Notes under the pieces: model-generated
Told to the model about the DNA's origin: nothing
The model's database searches: none
What the model saw: only the letters and a program-made list of their open reading frames with translations
Position numbers and translations under genes: made by a program
Source of the DNA: Acetivibrio cellulolyticus CD2
GTDB taxonomy: Bacteria; Bacillota; Clostridia; Acetivibrionales; Acetivibrionaceae
DNA: 64,000 nt
Direction of reading: 5' to 3'
Assembly: GCF_000179595.2 (NCBI RefSeq)
Contig: NZ_JH556653.1
Location: 1,712,018 to 1,776,017 of the forward strand
Shown: positions 9,052 through 17,163 of the stretch, piece after piece
How positions within the stretch are numbered: the stretch's first letter is position 1
Layout: each line of letters starts with the position of its first letter

Positions 9052-9639
9052 ATGAATTGCATAGTTGATATTAAAAAAGATGGAAATAAAGTTTTAGCAT
9101 ATCTTCCTTTTGACCCAAGAACAGAATTTCATATTCCCAAAGGTACAATTTGTGTAAAATGTGTTCTTGAAAACATTCAATTTAAATCCAAGTTAATGTC
9201 CAGAGGCAGTGGAAAGTATTGCATATTCTTTAGTGCTCCATCGGCGACAAACAAAAGACCATTTCATTTTGTCTTAACAAAAGATAGGGAGAAAATGGTG
9301 AGGATTATTGGTGATAATCATTATGTAAAAATGTTGAGGAGCGCTACAGCATGTATTATTGTCTGTGGCGACAAAGTTACTCAAGGTATTCCAGAATGGC
9401 TATTAGCTGATTGTTCTGCCGCAACTCAAAATATTCTTCTTGCTATCCATTCAATAGGGCTTGGTGGTGTTTGGTGCGGGGTAAAACAGGGCTCGGATTT
9501 TTATAAAGGTATAGTAAAAGAGTTTAGTTTACCTAATCATATACGACCAGTTTCTTTAATTGCTTTTGGATATCCAGTTGATGAAAAAATACAATCTAAT
9601 AGGTTTGAATTTGGTAAAATACATTTTGAATTTTGGTAA
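9052..9639 (+). CDS. DUF1905 / truncated nitroreductase chimera
   Basis: 195 residues. Residues 14-57 (AYLPFDPRTEFHIPKG..., then SKLMSRGSGKYCI) match the start of DUF1905 proteins. From about residue 61 the sequence is the middle and end of a nitroreductase: SAPSATNKRPFHFVLTKDRE, then ADCSAATQNILLAIHSIGLG, then GVWCGV and IAFGYPVDEK. The usual nitroreductase N-terminus with its RRSIRxY flavin-contact motif is missing and the DUF1905 half stops at the join. This looks like a deletion fusion of two genes. The frame is intact, but FMN binding is doubtful. Ribosome binding site GAGGTAAAAAG. Confidence 0.75.
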   Translation: MNCIVDIKKDGNKVLAYLPFDPRTEFHIPKGTICVKCVLENIQFKSKLMSRGSGKYCIFFSAPSATNKRPFHFVLTKDREKMVRIIGDNHYVKMLRSATACIIVCGDKVTQGIPEWLLADCSAATQNILLAIHSIGLGGVWCGVKQGSDFYKGIVKEFSLPNHIRPVSLIAFGYPVDEKIQSNRFEFGKIHFEFW

Positions 9640-9699
9640 GATTATTTTAATATAGTACGCAGTTTTTATATTAGGCAAAGCAAGATTTTGACTATAGTT

Positions 9700-9803
9700 T
9701 TTTGAGGCCTCTGCCAGATGCGCGCTGACGTGAGGCATCCTAAACGTGACCATTCGAGCACATCGGAGACGGGCGACTTTACCTGAAATTCTAACAATGC
9801 AAG
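9700..9803 (+). other. GC-rich cassette junction with attC-like half site
   Basis: A GC-rich spacer in an AT-rich region. It ends in TTCTAACAATGC (9789-9800). This fits the RYYYAAC core plus the AATGC spacer also found at 14886 and 15882 (CTAACAATGC or ATAACAATGC). The complementary GTTRRRY end is absent, since the next gene begins within 60 bp. I read it as a truncated attC. Confidence 0.4.
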
Positions 9804-9858
9804 TGCTAGTTCAAAGGATGATTGATAAGTGAAAACCAGTTTATGGGGGGGATTAGTA

Positions 9859-10341
9859 ATGATATTTGAGTCTGCTTTTCCAAAGAATAAAATTCTTTCG
9901 ATTTTGTGTGCAACTACAAGACCTCTAAATTTTTCAAACTCTATGACAGGAGATATATTTCTTTCTAAATCCAGAGGTGATAAAATATATCTATTGAAAT
10001 CCGGTAAGTTTGGAGTTGGAAAAGGTCAGCTGCCTCTTATTATAAAGTTAATCGAGAATGATTCCAATACAATTTTGAAATGTAAATTTGGTTTTACATT
10101 ACCTTCCATAATTATTCTAAGTTTATTCGTTGGATTTGCATGGTCGACCGTTTTATTGATATGTGTATTTAGCCCTAACAATGATTTAATTGGTAAACTA
10201 ATAGTGAGTAGTGTTGCTTTGATATGGTCTCTATTCTGCTTTGCTTTATTTCCAATAGCTAATGTGTTATTGTTTAGTAAGCAACAAAAGGAAGTTATTG
10301 TTTTTTTGGAATCGCATTTATGTGCTAAAAGAATATCCTAG
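9859..10341 (+). CDS. Small membrane protein, unknown
   Basis: 160 residues from ATG 9859, chosen because a GGGGGG ribosome binding site lies 7 bases upstream; an upstream in-frame GTG at 9829 has none. The N-terminal half is soluble. Two hydrophobic segments (about 93-118 and 124-145) make a hairpin membrane anchor, and the tail is short and cytoplasmic. Family not recognised. The layout resembles unknown cassette genes of PH-like domain plus two membrane segments. Confidence 0.55.
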   Translation: MIFESAFPKNKILSILCATTRPLNFSNSMTGDIFLSKSRGDKIYLLKSGKFGVGKGQLPLIIKLIENDSNTILKCKFGFTLPSIIILSLFVGFAWSTVLLICVFSPNNDLIGKLIVSSVALIWSLFCFALFPIANVLLFSKQQKEVIVFLESHLCAKRIS

Positions 10342-10477
10342 ATTTTGCTATACATTTAATATAGATTTATAACATAAAAGAGTTGGGTATATTGCTAATT
10401 CCGTTGAAGAAGATTTTTTATGTTTATGCATTTAGTATATATAAAAATAGTCTGTGTATGGAGGAGATCTTAGTGAT

Positions 10478-11068
10478 ATGGAGTCAAATAACGAAAAGAA
10501 CGCCTATTCAATTAATCCAGTTACTTTCTCAAATTTAAGTTATATACTATATTTAGCACTAGTTGTAAATATAATTCCACAAGTGGTTATTTATTTGCTC
10601 ATAAATAGTACAATAGTAGCAACCATTACGTTTTTTATAGGCATTATTGCCTCTATCTATTCTTATATTAAATATTACAAAACAGTCCAGTTTACCAATG
10701 AAGGATTTAATTATATATCATTTGATTGTAAAATTGGAATTACATACAAGGATATTGACCGATTGTCCATAGATGAACACCGTGAGGGTAAATACGGATA
10801 TAATAAAAATTTGTGCTTATATAGCAAGCAGTTAAATAGCCTTATAAAAGTTGATATTAATATGTTCAGCATTTCGAACATTAAAAGAATGGTGGAAATA
10901 CTGAACAAAAAAGCTCCTTCCGCTCAATTCAGTCAAGAAGTGTTAATTTATTTAGATGATAGATACTGTCAGTCTGAGAAAACCAAAAAATATATTGGAT
11001 TCATTGTTGCAGCACTATTTTGTTTTTTTGTATTCTGGTTGAAATTCACCGAGTTATTTCATCATTAG
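10478..11068 (+). CDS. Membrane protein with PH-like core, unknown
   Basis: 196 residues from ATG 10478, preceded by GGAGGAG at good spacing; the in-frame GTG at 10454 overlaps that site and is rejected. There are two adjacent N-terminal membrane segments (about 25-65), a soluble beta-rich middle (YYKTVQFTNEGFNYISFDCK) and a C-terminal membrane segment (about 172-190). The architecture resembles bacterial PH-domain membrane proteins. No function is assigned. Confidence 0.55.
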   Translation: MESNNEKNAYSINPVTFSNLSYILYLALVVNIIPQVVIYLLINSTIVATITFFIGIIASIYSYIKYYKTVQFTNEGFNYISFDCKIGITYKDIDRLSIDEHREGKYGYNKNLCLYSKQLNSLIKVDINMFSISNIKRMVEILNKKAPSAQFSQEVLIYLDDRYCQSEKTKKYIGFIVAALFCFFVFWLKFTELFHH

Positions 11069-11094
11069 TAGTAATGAAAAGAAATACAAGGTTT

Positions 11095-11300
11095 TATTGA
11101 TGGGCTTTTATGTACATCCTTTACTTGTTCCGGTAAAGCCCGTCTGATGGAAGTCCGATTAAGAGGTGACTGGGAAGGATGGATTAAAGCTTTTGGAAAT
11201 ATTGTTCGAGCACCCTTTAATAACAATCGGCAAGGTTGCTGAAATATTGGAATGAGCAGGGCAAATCACCATTACTAGAATATGAGATCAAATCAGAGCC
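11095..11300 (+). pseudogene. Fic-family protein remnant
   Basis: Translating in one frame gives LMEVRLRGDWEGWIKAF, the conserved segment C-terminal to the Fic core (usually EVRxxGDWExWIKFF). Farther on is TIGKVAEILE followed by a stop, resembling the helix-turn-helix tail of Fic proteins. The HxFx[D/E]GNGRxxR core is absent and there are in-frame stops. This is the decayed 3' end of a Fic AMP-transferase gene. A TCCG-capped hairpin follows at 11324. Confidence 0.6.
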
Positions 11301-11323
11301 ATTTTTATTTATATAAGTGTAAG

Positions 11324-11345
11324 TGGCAGCCATCCGTGCTTGCTC
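11324..11345. repeat. Decayed TCCG hairpin of the cassette spacers
   Basis: GGCAGCCATCCGTGCTTGCTC has the CATCCGTG cap followed by GCTCTAGCTCC, which match the spacer at 23365. The stem is imperfect here. Confidence 0.4.
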
Positions 11346-11408
11346 TAGCTCCTCTATGAAAAAGATGAATTTTATAATAAATATGTTTTGCCATTCGCTA
11401 AAGTATAA

Positions 11409-11551
11409 AATTAAAAGTTATTAGCTTTGATGATTTTGTAAATAGCGCAAATGAAACAGATTGCTATTTAGATATTGAGTTTTCAAACTATTTTTATACT
11501 AGAATTAAAAAATCTGTAATACAAATTTATATCGATTCAAAAATAACTTAA
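11409..11551 (+). pseudogene. Orphan coding fragment, unknown
   Basis: An open frame of about 45 codons without a start (KVISFDDFVNSANETDCYLD near its beginning), ending in TAA. Composition looks coding, but stops upstream and no ribosome binding site suggest a gene remnant. It lies between the Fic remnant and the recombinase fragment. Confidence 0.3.
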
Positions 11552-11577
11552 AAAAATATTTGAAAATACATCCAAGG

Positions 11578-11796
11578 GCTTTGTCAATAATTGTCTTGAA
11601 AAGACAAGAAGAAGGTCTAGCAGTTGCTAAAATTCAAGGCAAGCACCTTGGAAGACCAAAGACTAAAACACCAGAAAATTTCAAAACTGTTTACGAGAAA
11701 TGGATTAATAAAGAGATTACTGCAAGAGCTGCTATGAAAGAGCTCAATTTAAAACCAACTACATTTTATAATGTTGTTAAGTCACTAAAAATTTAG
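11578..11796 (+). pseudogene. Serine recombinase (resolvase) C-terminal fragment
   Basis: About 70 residues matching the end of a resolvase/invertase: KRQEEGLAVAKIQGKHLGRP (cf. RQREGIAxAKAxGxxxGRP), then a helix-turn-helix with MKELNLKPTTFYNVV. The catalytic domain with the active serine is missing, so it is a broken copy. No ribosome binding site is present. Confidence 0.75.
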
Positions 11797-11880
11797 TTTT
11801 ATAAAGAAGTTTAAAAGGCTGGTTTTGGAACATAACAAACACAACAGAATTATATAAATTATTGGCATCTTTAGTCTAAA

Positions 11881-11939
11881 AGATTAAAAATATGATACAA
11901 TTGTTGTTAAGTAAGAGGATTCTATTTTAATTTAGCATG
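11881..11939 (+). repeat. Leader-like repeat, copy 1
   Basis: 59 bp that recur at 22164-22223 with about 80% identity (AGATTAAAAA, ATGATACAATT, TTGTTAA, TATTTTA, CATG in order). A second shared block, TATAAAGAAGTT...AAAAG, lies about 60-80 bp before it in one copy and about 30 bp before it in the other. It is AT-rich and promoter-like, 200 bp upstream of the tyrosine recombinase here and 185 bp upstream of the first cassette gene in the other copy. Confidence 0.45.
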
Positions 11940-11974
11940 CAAGGTTGAAAATATGAGAAGTTAAACTATAATCC

Positions 11975-12037
11975 GCATATGCGAAGTTCGGTAATGCAAT
12001 TTAATTTTGTGCATATATGAAGTTCGGTAATGCAATT
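11975..12037. repeat. Two 27-bp direct repeats upstream of the recombinase
   Basis: 11975-12001 and 12011-12037 are identical except for two adjacent bases. The common part is GAAGTTCGGTAATGCAATT. A short hairpin, CCGCttacGCGG, follows at about 12049. Position and pattern suit binding sites at the end of the IS91-type element or for the recombinase encoded 100 bp downstream. Confidence 0.5.
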
Positions 12038-12137
12038 GTTGAACAAAACCGCTTACGCGGTAGCATAAAAGCTTTACTGACTGGCATAAGGCCTCCTTTA
12101 GAGTAAAATTAAAGAAAACTCTATAGGAGGCAATTTT

Positions 12138-12977
12138 ATGTCAAAATTAAGAGAACAAATGAAGTATGATATGGATTTGAAGGGATTCAGTGAAAAGACA
12201 AAAATAGCATATTTGAAGCATGTAGAACTTTTTGCAAAGTATTTCAAGAAGTCACCAGAGCTATTAGGTGAAGAGGAAATAAAGGCATACTTACACCACC
12301 AACTGATTGAGCGTAAAATGAGCAGATCATATAATACTCAGGCATATAGTGCATTAAAATTCCTGTATGAAACAACATTGAAAAGAGAATGGAAGTCTTA
12401 CAAAATTCCACGCTGTAAAAGAGAAAAGAAACTGCCCAAAGTATTGTCGCGTGAAGAAGTAAAAAGGATATTCAATGTTACAACGAATCCAAAACACCGG
12501 GCAATTCTTATGACAACATATAGTTCTGGGCTTAGAGTAAGTGAAGTTGTTAATCTTAAGGTTAATGATATAGATGGCAAACGCTTACAATTGTTTGTGC
12601 AAGGTGGTAAGGGACAAAAAGACAGGTATACTGTTTTATCAAGAAAAAACCTGGAGTTGCTAAGAGACTATTGGAAGCTATATCACCCAAAGACCTGGTT
12701 ATTTCCGGGGCAGGATATTAATGAACCTTTATGTGTAAGAACTGTACAAAAGGTATTTGAAAATTCAGTTAGAAAGGCTGGGATAACGAAGGATGTTTCA
12801 GTACATACGTTGAGACACAGTTTTGCAACTCATTTACTGGAATCTGGAGTAGATACATTTTACATTCAAAAACTGTTAGGTCATTCTTCTCTGAAAACGA
12901 CCTCAATATATATACATGTTGGAAATTTGGATGGAATGAATATAAAAAGTCCTTTGGATGATATCGACAATGAATGA
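12138..12977 (+). CDS. Tyrosine recombinase, IntI-like, of an IS91-type unit
   Basis: 279 residues, full length. It has an N-terminal SAM-like core-binding domain (1-95) and a catalytic domain with the complete set R133 (SSGLRVSEV), H223 and R226 (HTLRHSF), H249 (LLGHSS) and Y258 (TTSIYIHV). The C-terminus NIKSPLDDI resembles integron integrases (SPLDxL). The extra IntI domain between the two arginine patches is absent, so it cannot be called a canonical IntI. The ribosome binding site is AGGAGG. Its stop overlaps the next gene's start, as in IS91-family elements that carry a Y-recombinase ahead of the transposase. Confidence 0.85.
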   Translation: MSKLREQMKYDMDLKGFSEKTKIAYLKHVELFAKYFKKSPELLGEEEIKAYLHHQLIERKMSRSYNTQAYSALKFLYETTLKREWKSYKIPRCKREKKLPKVLSREEVKRIFNVTTNPKHRAILMTTYSSGLRVSEVVNLKVNDIDGKRLQLFVQGGKGQKDRYTVLSRKNLELLRDYWKLYHPKTWLFPGQDINEPLCVRTVQKVFENSVRKAGITKDVSVHTLRHSFATHLLESGVDTFYIQKLLGHSSLKTTSIYIHVGNLDGMNIKSPLDDIDNE

Positions 12978-13521
12978 AGTTGCAGACATCTTCCGGGAAT
13001 ATGGAAAAAGTTATAGAGAAGAAGTTAAGTTACCAGCATATATGTCAAAAGCAATGAATGCAATAAGCAACTGTCGTACTTCAGTTTTAGGAGGGCATAC
13101 TAAAGAGTGCGATGAATGTGGTCATATAGATATATCATACAATTCCTGCCGAAACAGGCACTGCCCAAAGTGTCAGGCATCTGCACGTGACAAATGGGTA
13201 GAAAAGATGAAAAAGAATCTTCTACCAATAGGATATTTCCATGTAGTCCTTACACTGCCGCATGAATTAAATGATATTGTGTTAAGGAACAAAAAAGTAA
13301 TGTATGGAATTCTGTTCAAAGCTGGATCGGAAACCTTATTGGAGCTTGGGAGAGATAAAAAACATCTTGGAGCACAGATAGGCTTTATAGCATTACTTCA
13401 TACATGGGGGCAAAATTTGATGGCTCATAACCACCTTCACTGCATAGTTCCTGGAGGTGGATTGTCATCAGATGGCGCAGATGGGAGACGTTATATGAAA
13501 TTTTCCTCTCCTTTTTTCTAA
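12958..13521 (+). pseudogene. IS91-family HUH transposase, 3'-truncated
   Basis: 187 residues of a family normally near 380-400. The N-terminal zinc finger is intact (C51, C54, C64, C69, C72; motif CRNRHCPKCQ), as is the HUH nuclease motif HNHLHCIVPGGG (H159-L-H161). The sequence stops at FSSPFF, before the catalytic tyrosine region, so the protein should be inactive. It overlaps the upstream recombinase gene by 20 bp. The junction at about 13520 marks where the element was cut and joined to a new cassette. Confidence 0.85.
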
Positions 13522-13619
13522 GCTGGGGCAGGCTAGCGTAGGTCATATATAAGTTATTGTAAGAAGTTGGTGGATTTGGTACTGCGTTTTTAATATAATC
13601 TTATTTGGGTGATTAATTA

Positions 13620-14816
13620 ATGACTATTACAAAAGGTAATTTTCAAAAGAACTGGATATATGCATTTATTGGCTATTTTGTAGTTTTGTTAGTTATAATT
13701 GTGTCAGCATACATGAAAATAATACCTACAAAGATTGCAGTCATACCATTTTACGATACTATAGGGCATTTTATTCTTTTAGGTGTTACATCTTATTTAC
13801 TCCATAAAGCTCTTGGAAGAAAAGTAATTAAAAATTTTAATTGTAGCATTCCAATAGGTCCTGTGTTCGTAAGCATATTTGTAATTTGTGAGGAAAATTT
13901 ACAAAGGTTTTCTCCGAATAGAACATACGATATAGTAGATTTAGCTGCAAATCTAAGTGGTATATTGTTCTTTTATTGGCTCGATCAGGTCTTCCCACCT
14001 TTCAAAGAAATTGATTTTACTAGTGTTCTAAAAAGACTGTACATTTTTTCAAAAAAAGTATTAGTTGCAAGTTTATTTCCGGTAATTGTATTTGTAACAC
14101 TTGCGATTACCAAAGAAATACGTTTTGTATATATTTATAGGTATGATTTCTTACTTCTGTTTTTTATTATATTGCAGATTATATTTGTTAAAATAAAATT
14201 GGATTCAAAGCATGATTTGAAAATCATTATGCTATTTCACATGCTTGGATTGTTTATGGAATTTTACAAAGTAACATTTGGAGCTTGGTCATATCCAGAG
14301 TATGCGTTATCAAAAGTTCTTGGCGTTCCGCTATATAGTGGGTTTATGTATGGAAGTGTGGCAGGATTTTTGTGTCATTTATGGCGTAAACTTAATATTA
14401 CACTTGCTAAATGGCCAAGAACATCAGTTGTTGCTTTTGTTGGTGTAGTAATATATTTAAATTTCTTCTCGATGAAAATACCTAAAGATTTGAGAACATT
14501 TTTAGTTTTAGCAGTATTATTCATTTTCTTCAGAAGCAAAGTGGAATTTACTAATACAAAAGTTCGAAGGAGTGTTCCTCTCATTCTCGTTTTTTCTGGA
14601 TTAGGTATTTTCGTGTGGATAGCCGAAAACATTGCCACGTATCTAGGGGCATGGGCATATCCTTATCAATTAGAAAAATGGCAGATGGTTCATCTTTCAA
14701 AGATTACTTCATGGTTTTTGCTTGGAGTTGTTTGTTTTATGATTGTAGCTGAACTACTTAAAAAGAGACGAGATACCAGTGATATTGATCTAACAACAAT
14801 GCAAGTGAATAAATAA
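13620..14816 (+). CDS. VanZ-like / DUF817 fusion membrane protein
   Basis: 398 residues and about 11 membrane segments. Residues 1-125 resemble VanZ-like proteins (VIPFYDTIGHFILLG, then NRTYDIVDLAANLSG). Residues about 190-385 match DUF817: LFMEFYKVTFGAWSYPE, then GVPLYSGFMYGSVAGF and ATYLGAWAYPYQ. Both are integral membrane families of unknown biochemistry. The ribosome binding site is GGGTGA. It begins about 100 bp after the truncated transposase and is followed by the best attC-like site of the region, so it looks like a cassette gene. Confidence 0.75.
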   Translation: MTITKGNFQKNWIYAFIGYFVVLLVIIVSAYMKIIPTKIAVIPFYDTIGHFILLGVTSYLLHKALGRKVIKNFNCSIPIGPVFVSIFVICEENLQRFSPNRTYDIVDLAANLSGILFFYWLDQVFPPFKEIDFTSVLKRLYIFSKKVLVASLFPVIVFVTLAITKEIRFVYIYRYDFLLLFFIILQIIFVKIKLDSKHDLKIIMLFHMLGLFMEFYKVTFGAWSYPEYALSKVLGVPLYSGFMYGSVAGFLCHLWRKLNITLAKWPRTSVVAFVGVVIYLNFFSMKIPKDLRTFLVLAVLFIFFRSKVEFTNTKVRRSVPLILVFSGLGIFVWIAENIATYLGAWAYPYQLEKWQMVHLSKITSWFLLGVVCFMIVAELLKKRRDTSDIDLTTMQVNK

Positions 14817-14885
14817 TTTGAAGCTTATTCAATGTTGATAATTATTGGTTAAAAAGCTACTAAATCGGTAGGAGAGGAAAACTTC

Positions 14886-15038
14886 AAATAACAATGCTTT
14901 CCCGTAAAGGATTGCTGGCTTTTATAAAAGGAGATGGGCGATGAAGTTCGAGCAGGCACGGGAAGACAGCACCACACCGCTTCGTCGTGCCGAAGTGTCA
15001 CATCGACTCAGCAGCGTCGGGAAAGCGGAACGTTAGGT
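14886..15038 (+). other. attC-like recombination site (best copy)
   Basis: R'' is AAATAAC at 14886-14892 and L'' is GCTTTCCCG at 14896-14904. L' is CGGGAAAGC at 15018-15026, the exact complement, and R' is GTTAGGT at 15032-15038, a perfect GTTRRRY. The spacers differ in length (3 and 5), giving the asymmetric bulge expected of attC. The middle can form a second stem around GGCACG/CGTGCC. The total of 153 bp is in the attC range, and the site lies directly 3' of a gene as in cassettes. A CCGCCCcaacGGGCGG hairpin follows at about 15050. Confidence 0.6.
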
Positions 15039-15136
15039 GAAACCATCGTACCGCCCCAACGGGCGGAGTTTTGGTGGGTAAGGCTATGGTGTTCGTTTTA
15101 AAGTGTAATGATATGAGAATTAAAGGGGTGTAGACT

Positions 15137-15772
15137 ATGGAGAAAAGTGGAGAGTTAAAGAAAGATCTAATCTTACTTAAATCAGAATATGACAAGGTTC
15201 AAAAATTTGTGGGGTTTGAAATATTTTGCATTGATGAATTAGAGAAAGGACAGATTGGATATAGTGTTGATCCAAATGGAGTTTCTTTAATATCTGAGGA
15301 TGAGGGGTCTTGGAGTGAAAATTGGATTGTTATTGGATATGAGACATTATGTGGAGATCCTATTGTAGTAGATTTGGGAGAAGATGGTTTTCCAGTGTTT
15401 TCTCTAATGCATGGTATGGGGAGTTGGGAAGGTGGAACCCCTATATCCGATTCGATAAAATTATTTTCATCAGCCCTGATAAGTGTTAATCAGTTCGTCA
15501 CAGCAAAGGCAATAAGTGATTCTGATCAAATAGTCTCCCCAAAGGAAATAAAGAGTTTGACAGACAGGATTGTTAATGATAAGGGATATATTTATCCTGA
15601 CAGCTGGGAGTCTTTGTTTGAACCCTTATTGAAAATCAGTGAGATGTCTGAGAATGAGACTATAGCAAAAGTTAAACAATTGAAAGAGAATGGATTAAAA
15701 ATCACTGAAATAGCTATGAGTATAGGAATATCAACGAAAGAAGTCTACGAGTATCTTAAAGATTTAAAATAG
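15137..15772 (+). CDS. SUKH (SMI1/KNR4-like) family protein
   Basis: 211 residues. The core is ENWIVIGYETLCGDPIVVDL followed by FPVFSLMHGMGSWEGG, PISDSIKLF and an acidic helix, typical of SMI1/KNR4 (SUKH) proteins. Many of these are immunity proteins against polymorphic toxins. A C-terminal helical tail (about 165-211) ends in a helix-turn-helix-like VKQLKENGLKITEIAMSIGI. No cognate toxin is nearby, so it is an orphan, as expected of a cassette. Ribosome binding site AGGGGTG. Confidence 0.7.
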   Translation: MEKSGELKKDLILLKSEYDKVQKFVGFEIFCIDELEKGQIGYSVDPNGVSLISEDEGSWSENWIVIGYETLCGDPIVVDLGEDGFPVFSLMHGMGSWEGGTPISDSIKLFSSALISVNQFVTAKAISDSDQIVSPKEIKSLTDRIVNDKGYIYPDSWESLFEPLLKISEMSENETIAKVKQLKENGLKITEIAMSIGISTKEVYEYLKDLK

Positions 15773-15881
15773 GGTATTTGTGTAACATATAGTAGCATTA
15801 GTTTGATTTAGGAAAAGTCTCTGTGAGAATGAATATCAAGGTAAGGATTCTTCGAATCCCTTTGATTAATACGATGGCATC

Positions 15882-15986
15882 ACCTAACAATGCATGGCAG
15901 TATAGGTGCGGGTTAGAAGATCACGAAGTAAATTCTCTGGAGAAGGAGCATGAAGAATGCCGCACCACATATACCACGCATAAGGC
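15882..15986 (+). other. attC-like recombination site with altered R' core
   Basis: R'' is ACCTAAC (15882-15888), fitting RYYYAAC, followed by AATGCAT. The arm TGCATGGCAGTATAGGTGCGG (first bases at 15891) pairs imperfectly with CCGCACCACATATACCACGC (from 15960). Where GTTAGGC is expected the sequence reads ATAAGGC (15980-15986), so the GTT core is mutated. The pairing arms are long, and the site lies about 110 bp after the SUKH gene. Confidence 0.5.
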
Positions 15987-16008
15987 CGTCCATCCGTGGA
16001 CGGATTTT
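15986..16008 (+). repeat. TCCG-capped hairpin with T-run
   Basis: CCGTCCA and TGGACGG form a perfect 7-bp stem with a TCCG loop, followed by ATTTTTA. It could act as an intrinsic terminator between the SUKH and flavodoxin-like genes. It belongs to the hairpin family seen in the other spacers. Confidence 0.5.
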
Positions 16009-16055
16009 TAGGGAAGGACTTTGGAGAAAATAATAAGATAGTAAACGAGGAGTAT

Positions 16056-16847
16056 ATGAGAATTTTATCAATAGTCAGTAGCAAGAGAAAGAATGGAAAT
16101 ACAGAACGTTTGATTAGTCTTTTAGAAGAAGAACTTATTTCTATAGCTAAATTACAGCATAAGGTATTAGAGATAGAAAGAATATCTCTTGGGAATGTTG
16201 AATTGAAAATGTGCCTTGGCTGTAGAGTGTGTTTTGACAAAGGGGAAGAATTGTGTCCATTAAACGATGAATTACTATCAATAAGGAAAAAGCTAAATGA
16301 AGCTGACGGTATCATACTTGCAAGTCCGGTTTATGTTGAGGATGTTAATGGTATTATGAAAAACTGGATTGATCGAATGGCATTTAATTGTCATAGACCA
16401 GCATTTTTTGATAAAACAGCAATAGTTGTAGCAACATCAGGTATTGGGTCAACAAATCATGCATTAAAAACAATGAGAACTGCTTTAATGACATGGGGAG
16501 CTTATGTTGATGGGATGCAAAAATTTAGCACAGGAGCTTTAATGGAAAGAGAAGAAATTCTTGATACACATCATAACAGAATAAAAAGAATAGCAAAGAA
16601 GTTTTTTGTCAATATCAAGAAAGAAAAAGTCTCGAAGCCTAAATTATATTCTCTTATTGCATTCAAAGTACAGCAAAAATACTTTGAGAAAAGAAGTAAT
16701 GAACAAAATACAGTTGATTATATTTATTGGAATGAAAAAGGTTGGCTCAAACCATGCTGTATTTACTATAAAGAGATTAAAACAAATTGGCTTAAAGTAA
16801 AAATAGCAAGATTGCTTGGAAATATAGTTGCAGTATTTTTTGTTTAG
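16056..16847 (+). CDS. Flavodoxin-fold NAD(P)H-dependent oxidoreductase
   Basis: 263 residues from ATG 16056, which has a CGAGGAG ribosome binding site; the longer open frame from 15996 has none. The FMN phosphate loop is SSKRKNGNTERL. It continues with CLGCRVCFDKGEELCP, the Cys-rich insertion of iron-sulfur flavoprotein-like reductases (not the full ISF cluster motif). Next come ILASPVYVEDVNGIMKNWID and VATSGIGS. It is probably a soluble flavin reductase with unknown substrate. The C-terminal 90 residues are basic and unrelated to known extensions. Confidence 0.75.
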   Translation: MRILSIVSSKRKNGNTERLISLLEEELISIAKLQHKVLEIERISLGNVELKMCLGCRVCFDKGEELCPLNDELLSIRKKLNEADGIILASPVYVEDVNGIMKNWIDRMAFNCHRPAFFDKTAIVVATSGIGSTNHALKTMRTALMTWGAYVDGMQKFSTGALMEREEILDTHHNRIKRIAKKFFVNIKKEKVSKPKLYSLIAFKVQQKYFEKRSNEQNTVDYIYWNEKGWLKPCCIYYKEIKTNWLKVKIARLLGNIVAVFFV

Positions 16848-16886
16848 TTATCATAAATATAGTACAGTAACTGTTTATTTAAGGCC

Positions 16887-16902
16887 GCCGCATCCGTGCG
16901 GC
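16887..16902. repeat. TCCG-capped hairpin
   Basis: GCCGCA-TCCG-TGCGGC, followed by TCTGGCTTTGATGGGC. The same loop with a different stem occurs at 15986 and 23365. It sits just before the attC-like arms starting at 16929. Confidence 0.5.
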
Positions 16903-16928
16903 TCTGGCTTTGATGGGCGTGGCACTTC

Positions 16929-17100
16929 ACAGAACAACGCATACAAGGGTAGTAATGAATCACGGGTCGCTCACCAAACCTTTTCGGGGACATATGAGCT
17001 ATGTAACCCCTCAAATGCTTCTTGTATGCCGGCGTTCTACGAAATGGGGGGCAAAAGGCGGCGCATCGGTGCGCCGATTGTGCAAGTGGGGCGTTGTAAG
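16929..17100 (+). other. attC-like site, complex
   Basis: AGAACAACGCATACAAG (16931-16947) pairs with CTTGTATGCCGGCGTTCT (17021-17038), with a two-base bulge. The central GGGGACAT...ATGTAACCCC makes an inner stem. A further hairpin, CGGCGCA-TCGG-TGCGCCG (17059-17076), precedes GCGTTGTAAG (17091-17100), which also complements the start AACAACGC. The cores are AAC/GTT but do not match RYYY/RRRY. This spacer lies between the flavodoxin-like and membrane protein genes. Confidence 0.45.
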
Positions 17101-17163
17101 TAACAAAACTAATTTATTTAACAAGATGAAAATACATGTTAGAAAAAAACAGGGGGGCTAGTG

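Noticed and set aside
11975-12037. CRISPR-like repeat
   Set aside because: Only two copies with a 9-base spacer and no cas genes.
12138-12977. Calling the recombinase a true integron integrase
   Set aside because: The IntI-specific extra domain is absent and the gene is coupled to an IS91 transposase; only the SPLD tail and general fold are IntI-like.
16828-17161. Open frames inside the GC-rich spacer (91 and 83 codons)
   Set aside because: They overlap each other and lie within the attC-like inverted repeats; the frames are by-products of GC-rich DNA and have no ribosome binding site.
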